Assembly: GCA_004028765.1 (NCBI GenBank)
Contig: SAIX01000107.1
Coordinates: 1 to 64,000 of the forward strand
DNA length: 64,000 nucleotides
Reading direction: 5' to 3'
Origin: Chitinophagaceae bacterium
GTDB lineage: Bacteria > Bacteroidota > Bacteroidia > Chitinophagales > Chitinophagaceae
The notes under the pieces were generated by a model, which had not been told where the DNA came from, searched no databases, and saw nothing but the letters and a program-made list of their open reading frames with translations. Shown here in pieces: positions 30,501 through 39,144 of this stretch (the first letter of the stretch is position 1; the number at the start of each line of letters is the position of its first letter). The translations under genes and the position numbers were made by a program.

Positions 30501-33322
30501 GAACCACTGCACACAGCGGGGAGTACTGTTTGGCTGATAAGTGAGGCCGAACTTGTTTTTACAGTAACTTTTACGGGGAAGGATATCCCGGAACAGCCAT
30601 TCGCATTGGGAGTAACATTGTACAATGCATAACCGGAAGTAGTATCACTGTTATTATTTTTTAAAACCTGGCTGATAGATTTCTGTAAAACGGTAACTGA
30701 ATTGCCTCCTGAAATGCCATTGGAGTAAACCGGGTCATCCCATGTATAGGCAGTGCCTGCCGGTAAGTTATTCGGCATTTTAACTGCAAAGGGATTACCG
30801 CTGCAAACAATCGATCTCAGTGTATCAGTTATATAAGGTGAGGCTTTTACCGTAACAGTCAGTTTAAAAGGAGTGCCCACACAGTTGTTAAAACTGGGAG
30901 TTACTTTATAAGTGGCCATTACATCCAGGGTGTTGGTTGTATTAATAAGTACCTGGCTGATCGAAGAAAGCGGAACTGATTGCGCACTGCCTCCGTTTAC
31001 TGAATTCGGCACGTTAAATACAGGAGCATCCCAGGTATAAGTGGTTATAAAAGGTAACGGAGAAGGATTTATTACAAAAGGGTAACCGGAACAAATCACA
31101 GTGTCTTTGTTTGAGAAGGCCGGTGTGGGATTTACATTGGCAACAAAAGAAAAGGGATTGCCCGTACATCCTGCACTCTGTGGAGTAACGCTGTAAAAAA
31201 CCTGCTGTATCTTACCGGAGGCATTGTTCAGTGTTTGAAAAATACTGGATACCGGTACTAAATTCTGTGTGGCACCAGAAACCAATAGGCTGTCAGGGCT
31301 GATGCTGCTGATAGACCATGTATAACTTGTTGTTGATTTAAGATTGCTAACAGGTGTATAATTGAAAGAATTGTTACTGCATACATTGACAGTACCGTTG
31401 GAAACAACGGGCTGGGGTTTAATGAAAGCGTTCAACTGAAAACTGTTACCTACACATCCTGAGGAAACAGGTGTTACCGTAAATGCAACAACCGAACCAG
31501 AATCGCTGCCAATATATCTCACATTAGCAGATATGGCAGAATCTCCGTTTATATATAAATTACTGTTTCCGTTTTTAACTGTAATCAGGTTACTGGTATA
31601 GGCAGGACTGCTCCATTTGTACAAAGTACCTGTTGGCGCACCTGTTGGGTTAAAAGTAAAAGCTGCATCGCTGCAGGCATTAACGTACTGGTCCGGAAGA
31701 GAAGCAACAGGGCCTATTTTCAATACGAGGGGAAAGGCTGAGCCGCTGCACAACCCGGCGTATGGAGTTATCAGATAATTGGCATAGCCAGTTACATTTT
31801 TATTATTGGTGATGACAGGCGCAAAACTGCTGCCAGAGCCACTGCTGGTGTTTCCTCCAAGTGTGTTGGCTGGTACCAGTTGTGGGGTACCCCAGCTATA
31901 AGATGTAATACCTGCCACGGGTGCAAGTATTGGCGCTGATCCGCTGCAAATAACGATAGTGTCCTGGGGAGGCTTGGCCGTGGGTACCGGATTAATATTT
32001 ACGATAAGGTCAAAAGGAGCCAGAGCAGAACAGGATACCGTACCATAAGTAGCTATTGCATAAACACTGTATTTCGCATTTTGCTGGGTAACTGATTTGT
32101 TAAAGAGCGTCTGGCTGATTGGCGCATCCACATAAGGGTCATTCGCCTTCGGAGAATTCGTACTGATTAAACCAGATCCACCAGTAACCATCGATGTGTC
32201 GGAATATACGGGAGCAGGCCAGGTATATTGAGTGGAGGAAGGCAGGATCGTGGTTCTGGCAGGCGTACCGGCAGAAGCACCGTCTGCAGGCGAATAAGAA
32301 AAAGAAGACCCGCTGCAGGCATTGATTGATATGGGCGTGGGTAAATATGGTCTCGGGTTAATGGAAAGAATAACTTGGTAAGAAGGGCCTGTACAGGTAA
32401 GGCTCGATGCTGCATACCTGAAGAATGGCGTCAATGAGTAGTTTGTCGTAACAATTGAAGAAGTACTATTGGTAACGGTTTGTGCAAAATTTGTGGTTGT
32501 GGCATTGGGATTGGCTGAATATCCACTCAGGCCCACGATGGGTGTTGGATTGCTCCATGTGAAATAGGTGCCGGCTCCACCGGCAGAATTAATGGATGGG
32601 CTGATTTTAGGGCTCAGGATATATGAAGCGCCACTGCAAATTGTATCATTCTTTACAACGTTTGTAATATAGGGTATCGGTAAAAAAGTATATGTAATGG
32701 TATCAAGACCTGTACAACCGTTATTGGCAGTAATCGCAAAAGCATATTTAACCGATACCTGGTTGGGTGTGGTGTCAATCAGGTTGTCGAGGATTCCGTT
32801 TGTATTCCCCGCCTGGGCCTGGGAACCCAATACTGCAGGCCTGCTCCATGCCCATCCATTCGCAGGAGTAGTGACTGATGCTGCAAGTCCTGAAATATTC
32901 ACAGTGCCGCAGGTAGTTGAAGCAGAAGCCGACGGTCGGTTACTGATGTATGGCGTGGGCAAAACTGTAACTGTGAGCTTGTACTTACTGCCATCAGATA
33001 CATTGATATTATAGATTGCAGAACCGCTTGTAAGGGGATTACTTAATTTGAGCGTTTGCTGTATGGTAGGTTGTGCAGTTGCCGAGGCAGTAGCTCCTGT
33101 TACACCGGTAATGCTACCCAATGTCCATGTATAAGTAACGCTACCGGATGCCTGCCAAGCTGTTTCCAGGCTTATGGTACTGCCATTACAGAAATTACTG
33201 AGGGTAACAGGTGTAGGTGCCTGGCCAACGCATAATACCGGTAACAAGATGCCCGCACACCAGATAAGTATGGGTATGACATAAAGATGCCTTACGGTGG
33301 CCAGTGAGCGGCAGAGTTTCAT
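27563..33322 (-). CDS. Giant PKD-like repeat protein with gliding-type T9SS C-terminal domain
   Basis: This 1919-residue surface protein starts with a signal peptide (YVIPILIWCAGILLPVL...GQ). About 13-15 repeats of 110-120 residues follow. Each opens with a cysteine phrase such as VCSGNPF, ICTGNTFNY or MCSGKTFNY, and carries a W/Y-containing TYTW or FNWTR-like segment; these are PKD-like domains. The C-terminal 90 residues (SFSPNGDGVNDVLYIYP ... RIYNKYGKVVFE ... WDGN) are the gliding-motility-associated type B T9SS sorting domain. Such proteins are exported and displayed as adhesins. It is coupled by ATGA overlap to the PorP/SprF gene. The function of the repeats is unknown. The cysteine pattern suggests one disulfide per repeat. 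Confidence 0.9.
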   Translation of the reverse strand: MKLCRSLATVRHLYVIPILIWCAGILLPVLCVGQAPTPVTLSNFCNGSTISLETAWQASGSVTYTWTLGSITGVTGATASATAQPTIQQTLKLSNPLTSGSAIYNINVSDGSKYKLTVTVLPTPYISNRPSASASTTCGTVNISGLAASVTTPANGWAWSRPAVLGSQAQAGNTNGILDNLIDTTPNQVSVKYAFAITANNGCTGLDTITYTFLPIPYITNVVKNDTICSGASYILSPKISPSINSAGGAGTYFTWSNPTPIVGLSGYSANPNATTTNFAQTVTNSTSSIVTTNYSLTPFFRYAASSLTCTGPSYQVILSINPRPYLPTPISINACSGSSFSYSPADGASAGTPARTTILPSSTQYTWPAPVYSDTSMVTGGSGLISTNSPKANDPYVDAPISQTLFNKSVTQQNAKYSVYAIATYGTVSCSALAPFDLIVNINPVPTAKPPQDTIVICSGSAPILAPVAGITSYSWGTPQLVPANTLGGNTSSGSGSSFAPVITNNKNVTGYANYLITPYAGLCSGSAFPLVLKIGPVASLPDQYVNACSDAAFTFNPTGAPTGTLYKWSSPAYTSNLITVKNGNSNLYINGDSAISANVRYIGSDSGSVVAFTVTPVSSGCVGNSFQLNAFIKPQPVVSNGTVNVCSNNSFNYTPVSNLKSTTSYTWSISSISPDSLLVSGATQNLVPVSSIFQTLNNASGKIQQVFYSVTPQSAGCTGNPFSFVANVNPTPAFSNKDTVICSGYPFVINPSPLPFITTYTWDAPVFNVPNSVNGGSAQSVPLSSISQVLINTTNTLDVMATYKVTPSFNNCVGTPFKLTVTVKASPYITDTLRSIVCSGNPFAVKMPNNLPAGTAYTWDDPVYSNGISGGNSVTVLQKSISQVLKNNNSDTTSGYALYNVTPNANGCSGISFPVKVTVKTSSASLISQTVLPAVCSGSDILYTPVSNFTGTAFNWVRDSIPGISNSSKEGFSDINENLINTTGSPVTVQYKYTLQFNGCANLKTQLVSVIIKPKPKLVSGYNPVPICTGNTFNYIPASNTLNTNFSWTRSYVVGISEAVSSGNNSISESLHNTTLNVVQVPYVFSLSANGCSSQETVYEIVNPVLQMADQTTTICSGNTFQFTPSNTVQATFLWKVDSQPTGITGASENTLDPRTAISGRLSNLADTTNAAYYKVTPFIPGAATGNCPGQPFTLKLIVNPIPVLSSATTLPDMCSGKTFNYIPTSRTPGTLFYWSRDSIKGINEGPNSGSYAINEVVTNNTVYPIQVSYSFKTNFSGCTDSSKKVSFILNPAPLIQDQKITVCSDKIFSIPPDIEPSGTTYTWGLPVIIPNNSLSGYRSATTPQTLVSDSLKNDLVTASSAVYTVLPFNPVCSLKPFTVYVTVKPISKIDTQKTVSCDNQLFSFSPQGTPDSTRFKWKFNTPNPPFSLKGYTNNDSVFYSTIQQKIINTGALPVNAGYWVTPETKGCTGYPFQLNVVVNPTPTVRIEADPTVCSNAQDTIKLYFTGTAPWSYTYIDNLTNKLVTENGISQYPYQFVQKKLPASPGYQFSILHISDATCSADTGLLQPDLGNLQQVIKPIPYDSIIIPYGSLICQGSYQPMYVNRTEKSYQWYQDGKAVANGNSINFNSYNAGVYSVKVTDSFGCSNLAVNPAVMYDMSTFKLNFNTDKVFCAGIPKVFTNLSDTTAVRGIEWKWNFNGEDTAAGYSETYTFRKAGTKKIQLYGKIPSCATSVSKDSIIVIYAPAPGISLPIVTTNSGRTIQLQGRTFEGASYLYNWRPSTGLNNNFVNNPVFNYFRSQDYYIRMTSPEGCITEDTLKVKVFDSAIVSFVIPKSFSPNGDGVNDVLYIYPAGIGKLNFFRIYNKYGKVVFETRDPSVGWDGNAFGMKQEMDVYVWIAEGTDYSGKLIRQTGNLLLLR

Positions 33323-33591
33323 GCAGGTAAACAGCTGTATTTTTTGATTTTTTCAAAATGGCACAGCAAGGCAGTCACTGAATTTATTAATAAAGCGGAT
33401 GTTAGTGGGCCTTCAAAGGTTATTTAATAGTTTTTTAAGCGAAACTGGCTGCAAACGACTGCTCCTGGTTTAAATCATGATTGTTTTTATTGGTTGCTTT
33501 TGATCCGTTGCAGTAATCTCACTTAAAATTGTTTTTTCGTTTAGGAAATAAAAACTGCTTTGGTCAGAGTATTTGCTTTTCAGGTTTTCTG
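33323..33591. other. Intergenic region upstream of the giant repeat protein
   Basis: About 270 AT-rich bases lie between the giant's start at 33322 (transcribed leftwards) and the terminator of the S10-like gene. It presumably carries the promoter of the giant/PorP operon, but no exact TAnnTTTG box was found on the minus strand. A 64-residue minus-strand frame at 33470-33664 overlaps the terminator and peptidase end and looks like chance. Confidence 0.45.
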
Positions 33592-33627
33592 AAAACAAAA
33601 AAGGAAACCCTGTATAGATTTCCTTTT
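33592..33627 (-). terminator. Rho-independent terminator of the S10-like peptidase gene
   Basis: On the minus strand AAAAGGAAA pairs with TTTCCTTTT around an eleven-base loop and runs into a T-rich tract. It lies 18 bases beyond the peptidase stop codon at 33645. Confidence 0.75.
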
Positions 33628-33644
33628 CTGAATGATCGATCCTT

Positions 33645-35225
33645 CTAGTACTTCGCCGGCTCATCAGGCTTGGGCAGGGTTTTCCTGATAAAATTCCGCA
33701 GGCTCTGGTTACTGCTCTCGAGATCGGGTTTGCGCAGGTACATCATGTGGCCGCTGCGGTATCCTTCCCAGCTTAACCTGTCTTTTAACCTGCCGCTGGG
33801 ATCCATCTGCCACATGCTGTATTTGGCATTAAAATAATCGCAGGCGCCATCATAATAGCCGGATTGTATCAGCACATGCAGGTAAGGATTTTCTGCCATC
33901 GCCTGTCGCAGGTTATCACCGCTTTTATCACCGGTTCTGTCCCATGGATTTACCGGGCCGAATATATAATACCGCAGGTCGGTTTTGTATTTTAATTCCT
34001 CGCGCAGGTAAATATTAATGGCCGGCGTAAATGAATGTTCCCATGAAATGAGTTCAGCGTTAAAGTCGGGGCTTTCCCCGCCATCGCGCCTGTCGATGCC
34101 TTTGTATCTTGAATCGAGCCTGCCTACTGTAAAACTTTTTTCGCGCAGCAGTTCTTTCCAGAAAAGAGATGGCGGGATATCGAGGTTATTTTGCAGGATC
34201 ACTTTTTCCGGCAACCCCGAATAACGCGCCATCTTCACAGCGATTTCTTTTCTGCGGTCCTCTTCGAGAAAACCACCTTTTGATATAGCGGGAATCAATT
34301 CATTCACCGTAAAATTTTCCACTTCAGGAAGCATATCGGTAAGATCTTTTTTCTGCAGATCCGCGGGCAGCATTTTATGGTACCAGGCAGTTGCAGCATA
34401 ATATGGCAAACGCAAAGCCACATCCACAGGGCCAGAGCGTTCAATGCCGAGTGTGGTAGGCGATACAAGAATCACGCCATTCAAAAACATCCAGTGTGTA
34501 TTCTGTAATTCGAGTGCCATAGCCGAAACACGCCCCGTGCCATAACTTTCCCCGATAAGATATTTGGGAGAAGCCCAGCGGTTCATACGCGAAACAAAAG
34601 TGTTCACCCACTCTGATAAATATTTTACATCCGCCTTCACACCAAAAAAACGTGAAGCAGGTACATCTTTATTTATTGGCCGCGAAAAACCGGTGTTCAC
34701 GGGATCCACATAAACGATATCGGCGATATCGAGTATCGAATGCGGGTTATCTTTTAATCCATAAGGCTGCAAGGGATACCCTTCATCATCCACATGCACA
34801 ATTCTTGGCCCGGTATAGCCGAGTTCCATCCACACCGATGGTGTACCCGGCCCGCCATTAAAGGAGATCACCAGTGGCCGCGTAGTTCGGTCTTTCACGT
34901 CGCTTCTTTCATAGTAAGTAAAAAATACTCCGGCCTGTACTTTGCCATCTTCATCCCATACCGGCATCATACCCGCCGTGGTTTTATATGGCACTTTTGC
35001 TCCTTTGATCATTATTTCATGTTCTCCTGTAACGGTTTGATCGGGATTGAATGGGATATTGTATGCAGCATTGCGTGCATCGCTGATACTTGCATTTCCC
35101 GCGGGGGCTGTAGCTGTATTTGCAGCGCTTGTAGCCGGTACAGGATTGCCCGCTCCGCCGGGTCTTTGTGCATACAGGATTACTGTGCACAGCGAAACGC
35201 TGATAACAAGCATTGGTTTTCTCAT
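33645..35225 (-). CDS. Secreted S10-family serine carboxypeptidase-like protein
   Basis: This 526-residue exported enzyme has a signal peptide (MRKPMLVISVSLCTVILYAQ) and an Ala/Gly/Pro-rich spacer. The alpha/beta-hydrolase core shows the S10 oxyanion segment FNGGPGTPS (122-130). The catalytic triad is predicted as Ser227 in LIGESYGTGR, Asp463 in YYDGACDYF and His493 in GYRSGHMMY. All three sit in the normal S10 order and context. S10 enzymes remove C-terminal residues from peptides, usually at acidic pH. A periplasmic or extracellular role in peptide use is likely. The gene is monocistronic, with its own terminator, and a 78-base gap separates it from the VOC gene on the same strand. Confidence 0.9.
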   Translation of the reverse strand: MRKPMLVISVSLCTVILYAQRPGGAGNPVPATSAANTATAPAGNASISDARNAAYNIPFNPDQTVTGEHEIMIKGAKVPYKTTAGMMPVWDEDGKVQAGVFFTYYERSDVKDRTTRPLVISFNGGPGTPSVWMELGYTGPRIVHVDDEGYPLQPYGLKDNPHSILDIADIVYVDPVNTGFSRPINKDVPASRFFGVKADVKYLSEWVNTFVSRMNRWASPKYLIGESYGTGRVSAMALELQNTHWMFLNGVILVSPTTLGIERSGPVDVALRLPYYAATAWYHKMLPADLQKKDLTDMLPEVENFTVNELIPAISKGGFLEEDRRKEIAVKMARYSGLPEKVILQNNLDIPPSLFWKELLREKSFTVGRLDSRYKGIDRRDGGESPDFNAELISWEHSFTPAINIYLREELKYKTDLRYYIFGPVNPWDRTGDKSGDNLRQAMAENPYLHVLIQSGYYDGACDYFNAKYSMWQMDPSGRLKDRLSWEGYRSGHMMYLRKPDLESSNQSLRNFIRKTLPKPDEPAKY

Positions 35226-35303
35226 GGTATGATATTTTATATGGTAGGACTGTATTCTTTTGTATGAGGTATTCCGTTAAAAAATCCGCCTGTCAGTACA
35301 GGA

Positions 35304-35714
35304 TCATCCCTGGTTGATCATCCATTTCACCCCGAACTTATCGATGAACATGCCAAAATAGGCTCCCCAGGGAGCAGCCGCAATCGGAACGATTACACGG
35401 CCTTCCGCAGAAAGATTATGGAACAAGCGGTCAGCCGTTTCTTTATCATGCGGATGAAGTGATAAACAGCAATGATTGCCTTTCTGGTACGGCTCACCCA
35501 TGCTATCAATATGATCGCTCCCCATCAGCCTGATGCCTTCGGGGCCTTCAAGCGAGATGTGCATGATCTTTTTCTGATCTGCTTCAGGTAATTGCGCACC
35601 CATGGGCGATTCGGAAAAATGAGCAACCCGTGTGATCTTTGCATTCATTGCGTCAGCATAAAAATCAAAAGCTTCTTTGGTGGTTCCGTCAAGGGTAAGA
35701 TAAGCAACGAGCAT
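35304..35714 (-). CDS. VOC-family (PhnB/glyoxalase-like) protein
   Basis: This protein of about 136 residues starts at ATG 35714 (MLVAYLTLDGTTKEAFDFY); the longer frame to 35765 adds a poor leader. The pattern is that of PhnB-like proteins of the vicinal-oxygen-chelate fold: TKEAFDFYADAMNAK at the start, MHISLEGPEGIRLMGSD in the middle, then the second half ending in AAPWGAYFGMFIDKFGVKWMIN. Family members include metal-dependent lyases and dioxygenases as well as antibiotic-binding proteins; PhnB itself has no assigned reaction. It is cytoplasmic and likely has its own promoter. The 258-base region 35715-35972 upstream contains no convincing gene. Confidence 0.85.
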   Translation of the reverse strand: MLVAYLTLDGTTKEAFDFYADAMNAKITRVAHFSESPMGAQLPEADQKKIMHISLEGPEGIRLMGSDHIDSMGEPYQKGNHCCLSLHPHDKETADRLFHNLSAEGRVIVPIAAAPWGAYFGMFIDKFGVKWMINQG

Positions 35715-35972
35715 AGAAAGATTTTTTAGGTTTAAGTGGATCCCCAAGATAGTTCCTTTATACATTTGGTTGATTGGTTTGTTATGAGAGGAACCGGCTC
35801 GCAGAAAACCATTTGCAGTTCTGTTCGGCGACGATGAACAAAAATTACCTGCAACAATTACATAGAAGGTTGAAGAAAGACATCAAGAGATTTGAGGGCG
35901 GTTTTGAAATATAGAATCTTGTAATTATATTTAAAGAATAAGCATATCTACACTATAATCAGAACAAAGTAA

Positions 35973-36734
35973 ATGGAAGTTCACCACCACCCGCATGTAG
36001 GAAAGAAAAGCTTCAAAGAATATCTGTTGGAAGGATTGATGATATTTCTGGCAGTAAGTATGGGCTTTATTGCGGAGAATATACGGGAAAGTATTTCAGA
36101 CCGCGAAAAAGAGAAGCAATACATCCGGTTGTTATCAGATGATCTCAAGAAAGATACCGCTGCCTTAAATTACAGTATTAACCGGCTGCAGACCGATATT
36201 ATAAAGAATGACAGCCTTGTTGTTTTGTTTGCTAAAAACCAATTGCAACAACAGAACGATGAGTATTTATCGCTGCTTACCCTTATGTCGGGCCTGAGTG
36301 TGGATATTGTTTTTAACGACCGGGCAGCATCCCAATTAAAAGGTTCCGGTTCCATGCGTTTGATCAGGCATACGAATGTTACAGACTCTATTCTCCAATA
36401 CTGGAGCAACCAGATCAGGCTTAAAGAAATACATGACCGTTTTGAAAATACCCGCTTCGAGCATCGGAAAACAGGGTATAAAACATTTAACTGGTACCTG
36501 ACTTATTATGAAAACTACTATGATAAAAAAATGAGTGGAAGAGATACTTCCATTTATCACATGCGTGTAAAAGCTATTTATAACAATAACAATGTAATTG
36601 AATTTATCAATATATGCGCCAATCTTTATAATACAGCCAGTGCGCAATACATGCCGTTACTCAGAAAACAACTGCTGTTGGCAACAGAATTGATCGCATT
36701 GCTTCAAAAAGAATATCACCTGGAAAACGAATAA
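35973..36734 (+). CDS. HHHPH-leader single-helix membrane protein, paralogue 1 of 4
   Basis: This 253-residue protein opens with MEVHHHPHVGKKSFKEY, then a single predicted membrane helix (about residues 18-37, LLEGLMIFLAVSMGFIAEN), then a charged REKEKQYIRLLSDDLKKD helix. In the middle is KGSGSMRLIRHTNVTDSILQYW and at the end LIALLQKEYHLE. The same landmarks recur in the three genes downstream. The layout (short N-terminus, helix, E-rich segment, SG..LI motif, C-terminal EYHL) recalls DUF6090-like proteins of Bacteroidota, but the match is distant and no function is known. By the positive-inside rule the N-terminus should be cytoplasmic and most of the chain periplasmic. The HHHPH cluster could bind a metal. 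It starts a four-gene operon; 41 bases separate it from paralogue 2. Confidence 0.75.
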   Translation: MEVHHHPHVGKKSFKEYLLEGLMIFLAVSMGFIAENIRESISDREKEKQYIRLLSDDLKKDTAALNYSINRLQTDIIKNDSLVVLFAKNQLQQQNDEYLSLLTLMSGLSVDIVFNDRAASQLKGSGSMRLIRHTNVTDSILQYWSNQIRLKEIHDRFENTRFEHRKTGYKTFNWYLTYYENYYDKKMSGRDTSIYHMRVKAIYNNNNVIEFINICANLYNTASAQYMPLLRKQLLLATELIALLQKEYHLENE

Positions 36735-36775
36735 ATCTTGTAAGTGACCCTCACTTCAAACCTCAAACTACCCGA

Positions 36776-37480
36776 ATGGAAGTACACCATCACCCGCATA
36801 TTGAAAAGAAAAGTTTTAAAGAATATCTGCTCGAAGGACTGATGATTTTTCTGGCTGTGAGTTTGGGTTTTATTGCGGAAAATATCCGGGAAAATATCAA
36901 TAACCATGAAACGGAAAAGAAGAACATGGAAGTTATTGTATCCAATTTAAAATTGGATACGGCAAATCTTGCAGCTATAATTCAAAATACAAGCAGCAGA
37001 TCACAGGCGCTCGATTGTATTGAACTGATCCGCTATCAGGATTTATCAGATACAACTCTTTTAAAAAGTTTTTTTATATCCTTTGATCGCGCCCATCTGT
37101 TCAGCTATTTTATACCCAGCAGTGCAGCGTTTGAGCAAATGAAAAGTTCAGATGGCTTTAAACTGGTAAAAAACCAGGAGATACTCGACAGCCTTTTTGG
37201 TTATTATGATTACGACAAAACAAACCTTGAGCTGCAAACAAAATATGCGCAGTTTTTTATGGATCAGGTTTTTAGTTTAGAAGATAAAATGTTTGAACCG
37301 GGCCGGCTTCTGCAAACCAGCAAGATCATTGCAAGAAACCCTGACATGATGCGTGAATTGTTTAATAGTCTTCATAATATAAATGTTGCTTTAAAAAACT
37401 TTTATACACCCAGTTTACAGGTACAACTGCAAAAGGCCAGTGCATTGATCGGTTTGATAAAAAGGAAATACAATCTATAG
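36776..37480 (+). CDS. HHHPH-leader single-helix membrane protein, paralogue 2 of 4
   Basis: This 234-residue paralogue keeps the shared leader (MEVHHHPHIEKKSFKEYLLEG) and helix, then diverges. Its middle motif is QMKSSDGFKLVKNQEILDSLFGYY, the counterpart of the SG..LI motif in its sisters. It ends in LIGLIKRKYNL, the shortest version of the shared EYHL tail. The middle has almost no identity to paralogue 1 beyond helical pattern, so the ends seem to be under stronger selection than the core. Nothing suggests truncation. Confidence 0.72.
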   Translation: MEVHHHPHIEKKSFKEYLLEGLMIFLAVSLGFIAENIRENINNHETEKKNMEVIVSNLKLDTANLAAIIQNTSSRSQALDCIELIRYQDLSDTTLLKSFFISFDRAHLFSYFIPSSAAFEQMKSSDGFKLVKNQEILDSLFGYYDYDKTNLELQTKYAQFFMDQVFSLEDKMFEPGRLLQTSKIIARNPDMMRELFNSLHNINVALKNFYTPSLQVQLQKASALIGLIKRKYNL

Positions 37481-37549
37481 TTTAAAGTAGTCTTGTAAAG
37501 ACAGTTTATAGTAATCCGGTTTGCTTTATTTTCTAATCATTGCGAAAGT

Positions 37550-38296
37550 ATGGAAGTACATCACCACCCACATGTAGAAAAAAAATCTTTCAGGGAATAC
37601 CTCTTGGAAGGGCTGATGATTTTTTTAGCCGTGACGATGGGTTTTATTGCGGAAAATATCCGGGAGATTATTACTGACCATGAAAAGGAAAAAAATTTTA
37701 TTGAGTCGTTTGTGGAAGACCTGGAAGCTGATCAAAAATATTTCGAAGAACAAAGGATTTATTTTGACAAGAGATTGCAGCAGTTGGATAGTTTGATCAC
37801 ATTACTGAATACAAAAGAAAAGATCACCAACACAAATGATTTTTATTATTATGGCCGGTTGGCAGTCCGTTACACTCCTATCATTTTGCATACCGGAACA
37901 ATTGATGAAGTAAAAAATAGCGGGGGACTCCGGCTGATACGCAAAAAAGGGCTGACAAAGAAAATGGTTGAGTACTATAATCAGCTTTCAGTGATAAAAG
38001 AATACGAGCTCCGGTTAATGACTGTTGACGAAGATTACCGGCGGAAATTCATCGATATTATTGATCCATCGGCATTAGAATCTAATTATTCAAAAATACC
38101 GGGAAGAGTTGATAAACATACCAATAACCCGCCCCTGCGGAATGATTCAAAAGACGATTTGGCGAAGCTGTTCGGTTATGTACAAAATATGCGAACATTG
38201 CGGAGCGTGATTGCCGCCAGTGCGGATGATCTTAAAAAGAACGGGCAGCAATTACTCACTTTAGTTACAAATGAGTACCATCTTAAAAAAGAGTAA
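37550..38296 (+). CDS. HHHPH-leader single-helix membrane protein, paralogue 3 of 4
   Basis: This 248-residue paralogue has MEVHHHPHVEKKSFREYLLEG, the same membrane helix and a long helical segment rich in Glu/Lys (IESFVEDLEADQKYFEEQR). Its middle motif is EVKNSGGLRLIRKKGLTKKMVEYYN, the closest of the four to DUF6090-type proteins. It ends in LLTLVTNEYHLKKE. The 69-base gap before it is the largest inside the array but holds no terminator, so cotranscription is likely. Confidence 0.74.
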   Translation: MEVHHHPHVEKKSFREYLLEGLMIFLAVTMGFIAENIREIITDHEKEKNFIESFVEDLEADQKYFEEQRIYFDKRLQQLDSLITLLNTKEKITNTNDFYYYGRLAVRYTPIILHTGTIDEVKNSGGLRLIRKKGLTKKMVEYYNQLSVIKEYELRLMTVDEDYRRKFIDIIDPSALESNYSKIPGRVDKHTNNPPLRNDSKDDLAKLFGYVQNMRTLRSVIAASADDLKKNGQQLLTLVTNEYHLKKE

Positions 38297-38317
38297 ACCA
38301 ATTCCAAAATTGCTTTT

Positions 38318-39082
38318 ATGGAAGTTCACCACCACCCGCATATAGAAAACAAATCTTTTAAAGAATATATATTGGAAGGTTTAATGATATTCCTGGCTGT
38401 TACAATGGGTTTTTTCGCGGAAAATATAAGAGAACATTTTTCTGATAACAAAAGGGAAAAACAGATTATTGCCGCTTCAAAAAAAGACCTCGTAAAAGAT
38501 ACGGTCATTCTGCATAACCTGATAGACAGGTATATTCCTGCTTATCATGCATGGGTGGATTCATCGCATTTCTGTGTTGATTCATTATCATTAAAGGGGA
38601 ATGAAAGAAAATTCGGTAAAGCATTTTTCAATGCTACTTACTGGAATATCTACACACCGCCCGCCATTGCATTAACGTTGTTGAAGAACCCCGCCACATT
38701 CAGCCTGATTGAAGATGCAGACGTGAAAAAGGAAATTCTTGACTATAATGTTACCATTGATCATTATACCAAATACAGTGAATTTTTAACCAGCCTGCAG
38801 CATTATATTGATACCAGCTTCGTTGCAATCGCAGGCAGGGTAACAAGCCGGAAACTGTTGGAAAGCCTGTATAAAAAAGACAATTTCCTGGATGATGCTG
38901 ATATGCCCGATACCGTTATTTTTAAAACCTATGACAAGACGGCTTTAAAAAATTATGTAAACCGATTGGACGCGATTGATTTTAAAACGCATGATATCGG
39001 CGGGTATTACCAGGATATATTGAAAGAAGATATCAAGCTGTTAAAACTGTTTAATGAAAAATATCATCTCGGGCAGGAATGA
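38318..39082 (+). CDS. HHHPH-leader single-helix membrane protein, paralogue 4 of 4
   Basis: This 254-residue paralogue has MEVHHHPHIENKSFKEYILEG and the shared helix. Its middle motif is the most divergent (LLKNPATFSLIEDADVKKEILDY) and it contains a single Cys (HFCVDSL) in the predicted periplasmic part. It ends in LLKLFNEKYHLGQE. It begins 21 bases after paralogue 3 and is the last gene before a minus-strand tRNA. The first 100 or so bases are nearly the same in all four genes, which suggests recent duplication of the leader or gene conversion. Confidence 0.72.
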   Translation: MEVHHHPHIENKSFKEYILEGLMIFLAVTMGFFAENIREHFSDNKREKQIIAASKKDLVKDTVILHNLIDRYIPAYHAWVDSSHFCVDSLSLKGNERKFGKAFFNATYWNIYTPPAIALTLLKNPATFSLIEDADVKKEILDYNVTIDHYTKYSEFLTSLQHYIDTSFVAIAGRVTSRKLLESLYKKDNFLDDADMPDTVIFKTYDKTALKNYVNRLDAIDFKTHDIGGYYQDILKEDIKLLKLFNEKYHLGQE

Positions 39083-39102
39083 TTTTTCCGGGGGTAACAC
39101 TA

Positions 39103-39139
39103 AATAAAAAGCCCGCCAAAGCATTTGCGATGGAGGGCT
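39103..39139 (-). terminator. Rho-independent terminator of tRNA-Arg
   Basis: On the minus strand AGCCCTCC pairs with GGCGGGCT (one mismatch) and is followed by TTTTTATTT. It lies directly 3' of the tRNA gene. Confidence 0.7.
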
Positions 39140-39144
39140 GGCAG

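Noticed and set aside
33470-33664. 64-residue minus-strand frame between the giant repeat protein and the S10-like peptidase
   Set aside because: It overlaps the end of the peptidase gene and its terminator hairpin, has no recognisable domain, and looks like chance.
35834-35914. 26-codon plus-strand frame (MNKNYLQQLHRRLKK...)
   Set aside because: It is too short and without support; it may be a relic but cannot be told from chance.
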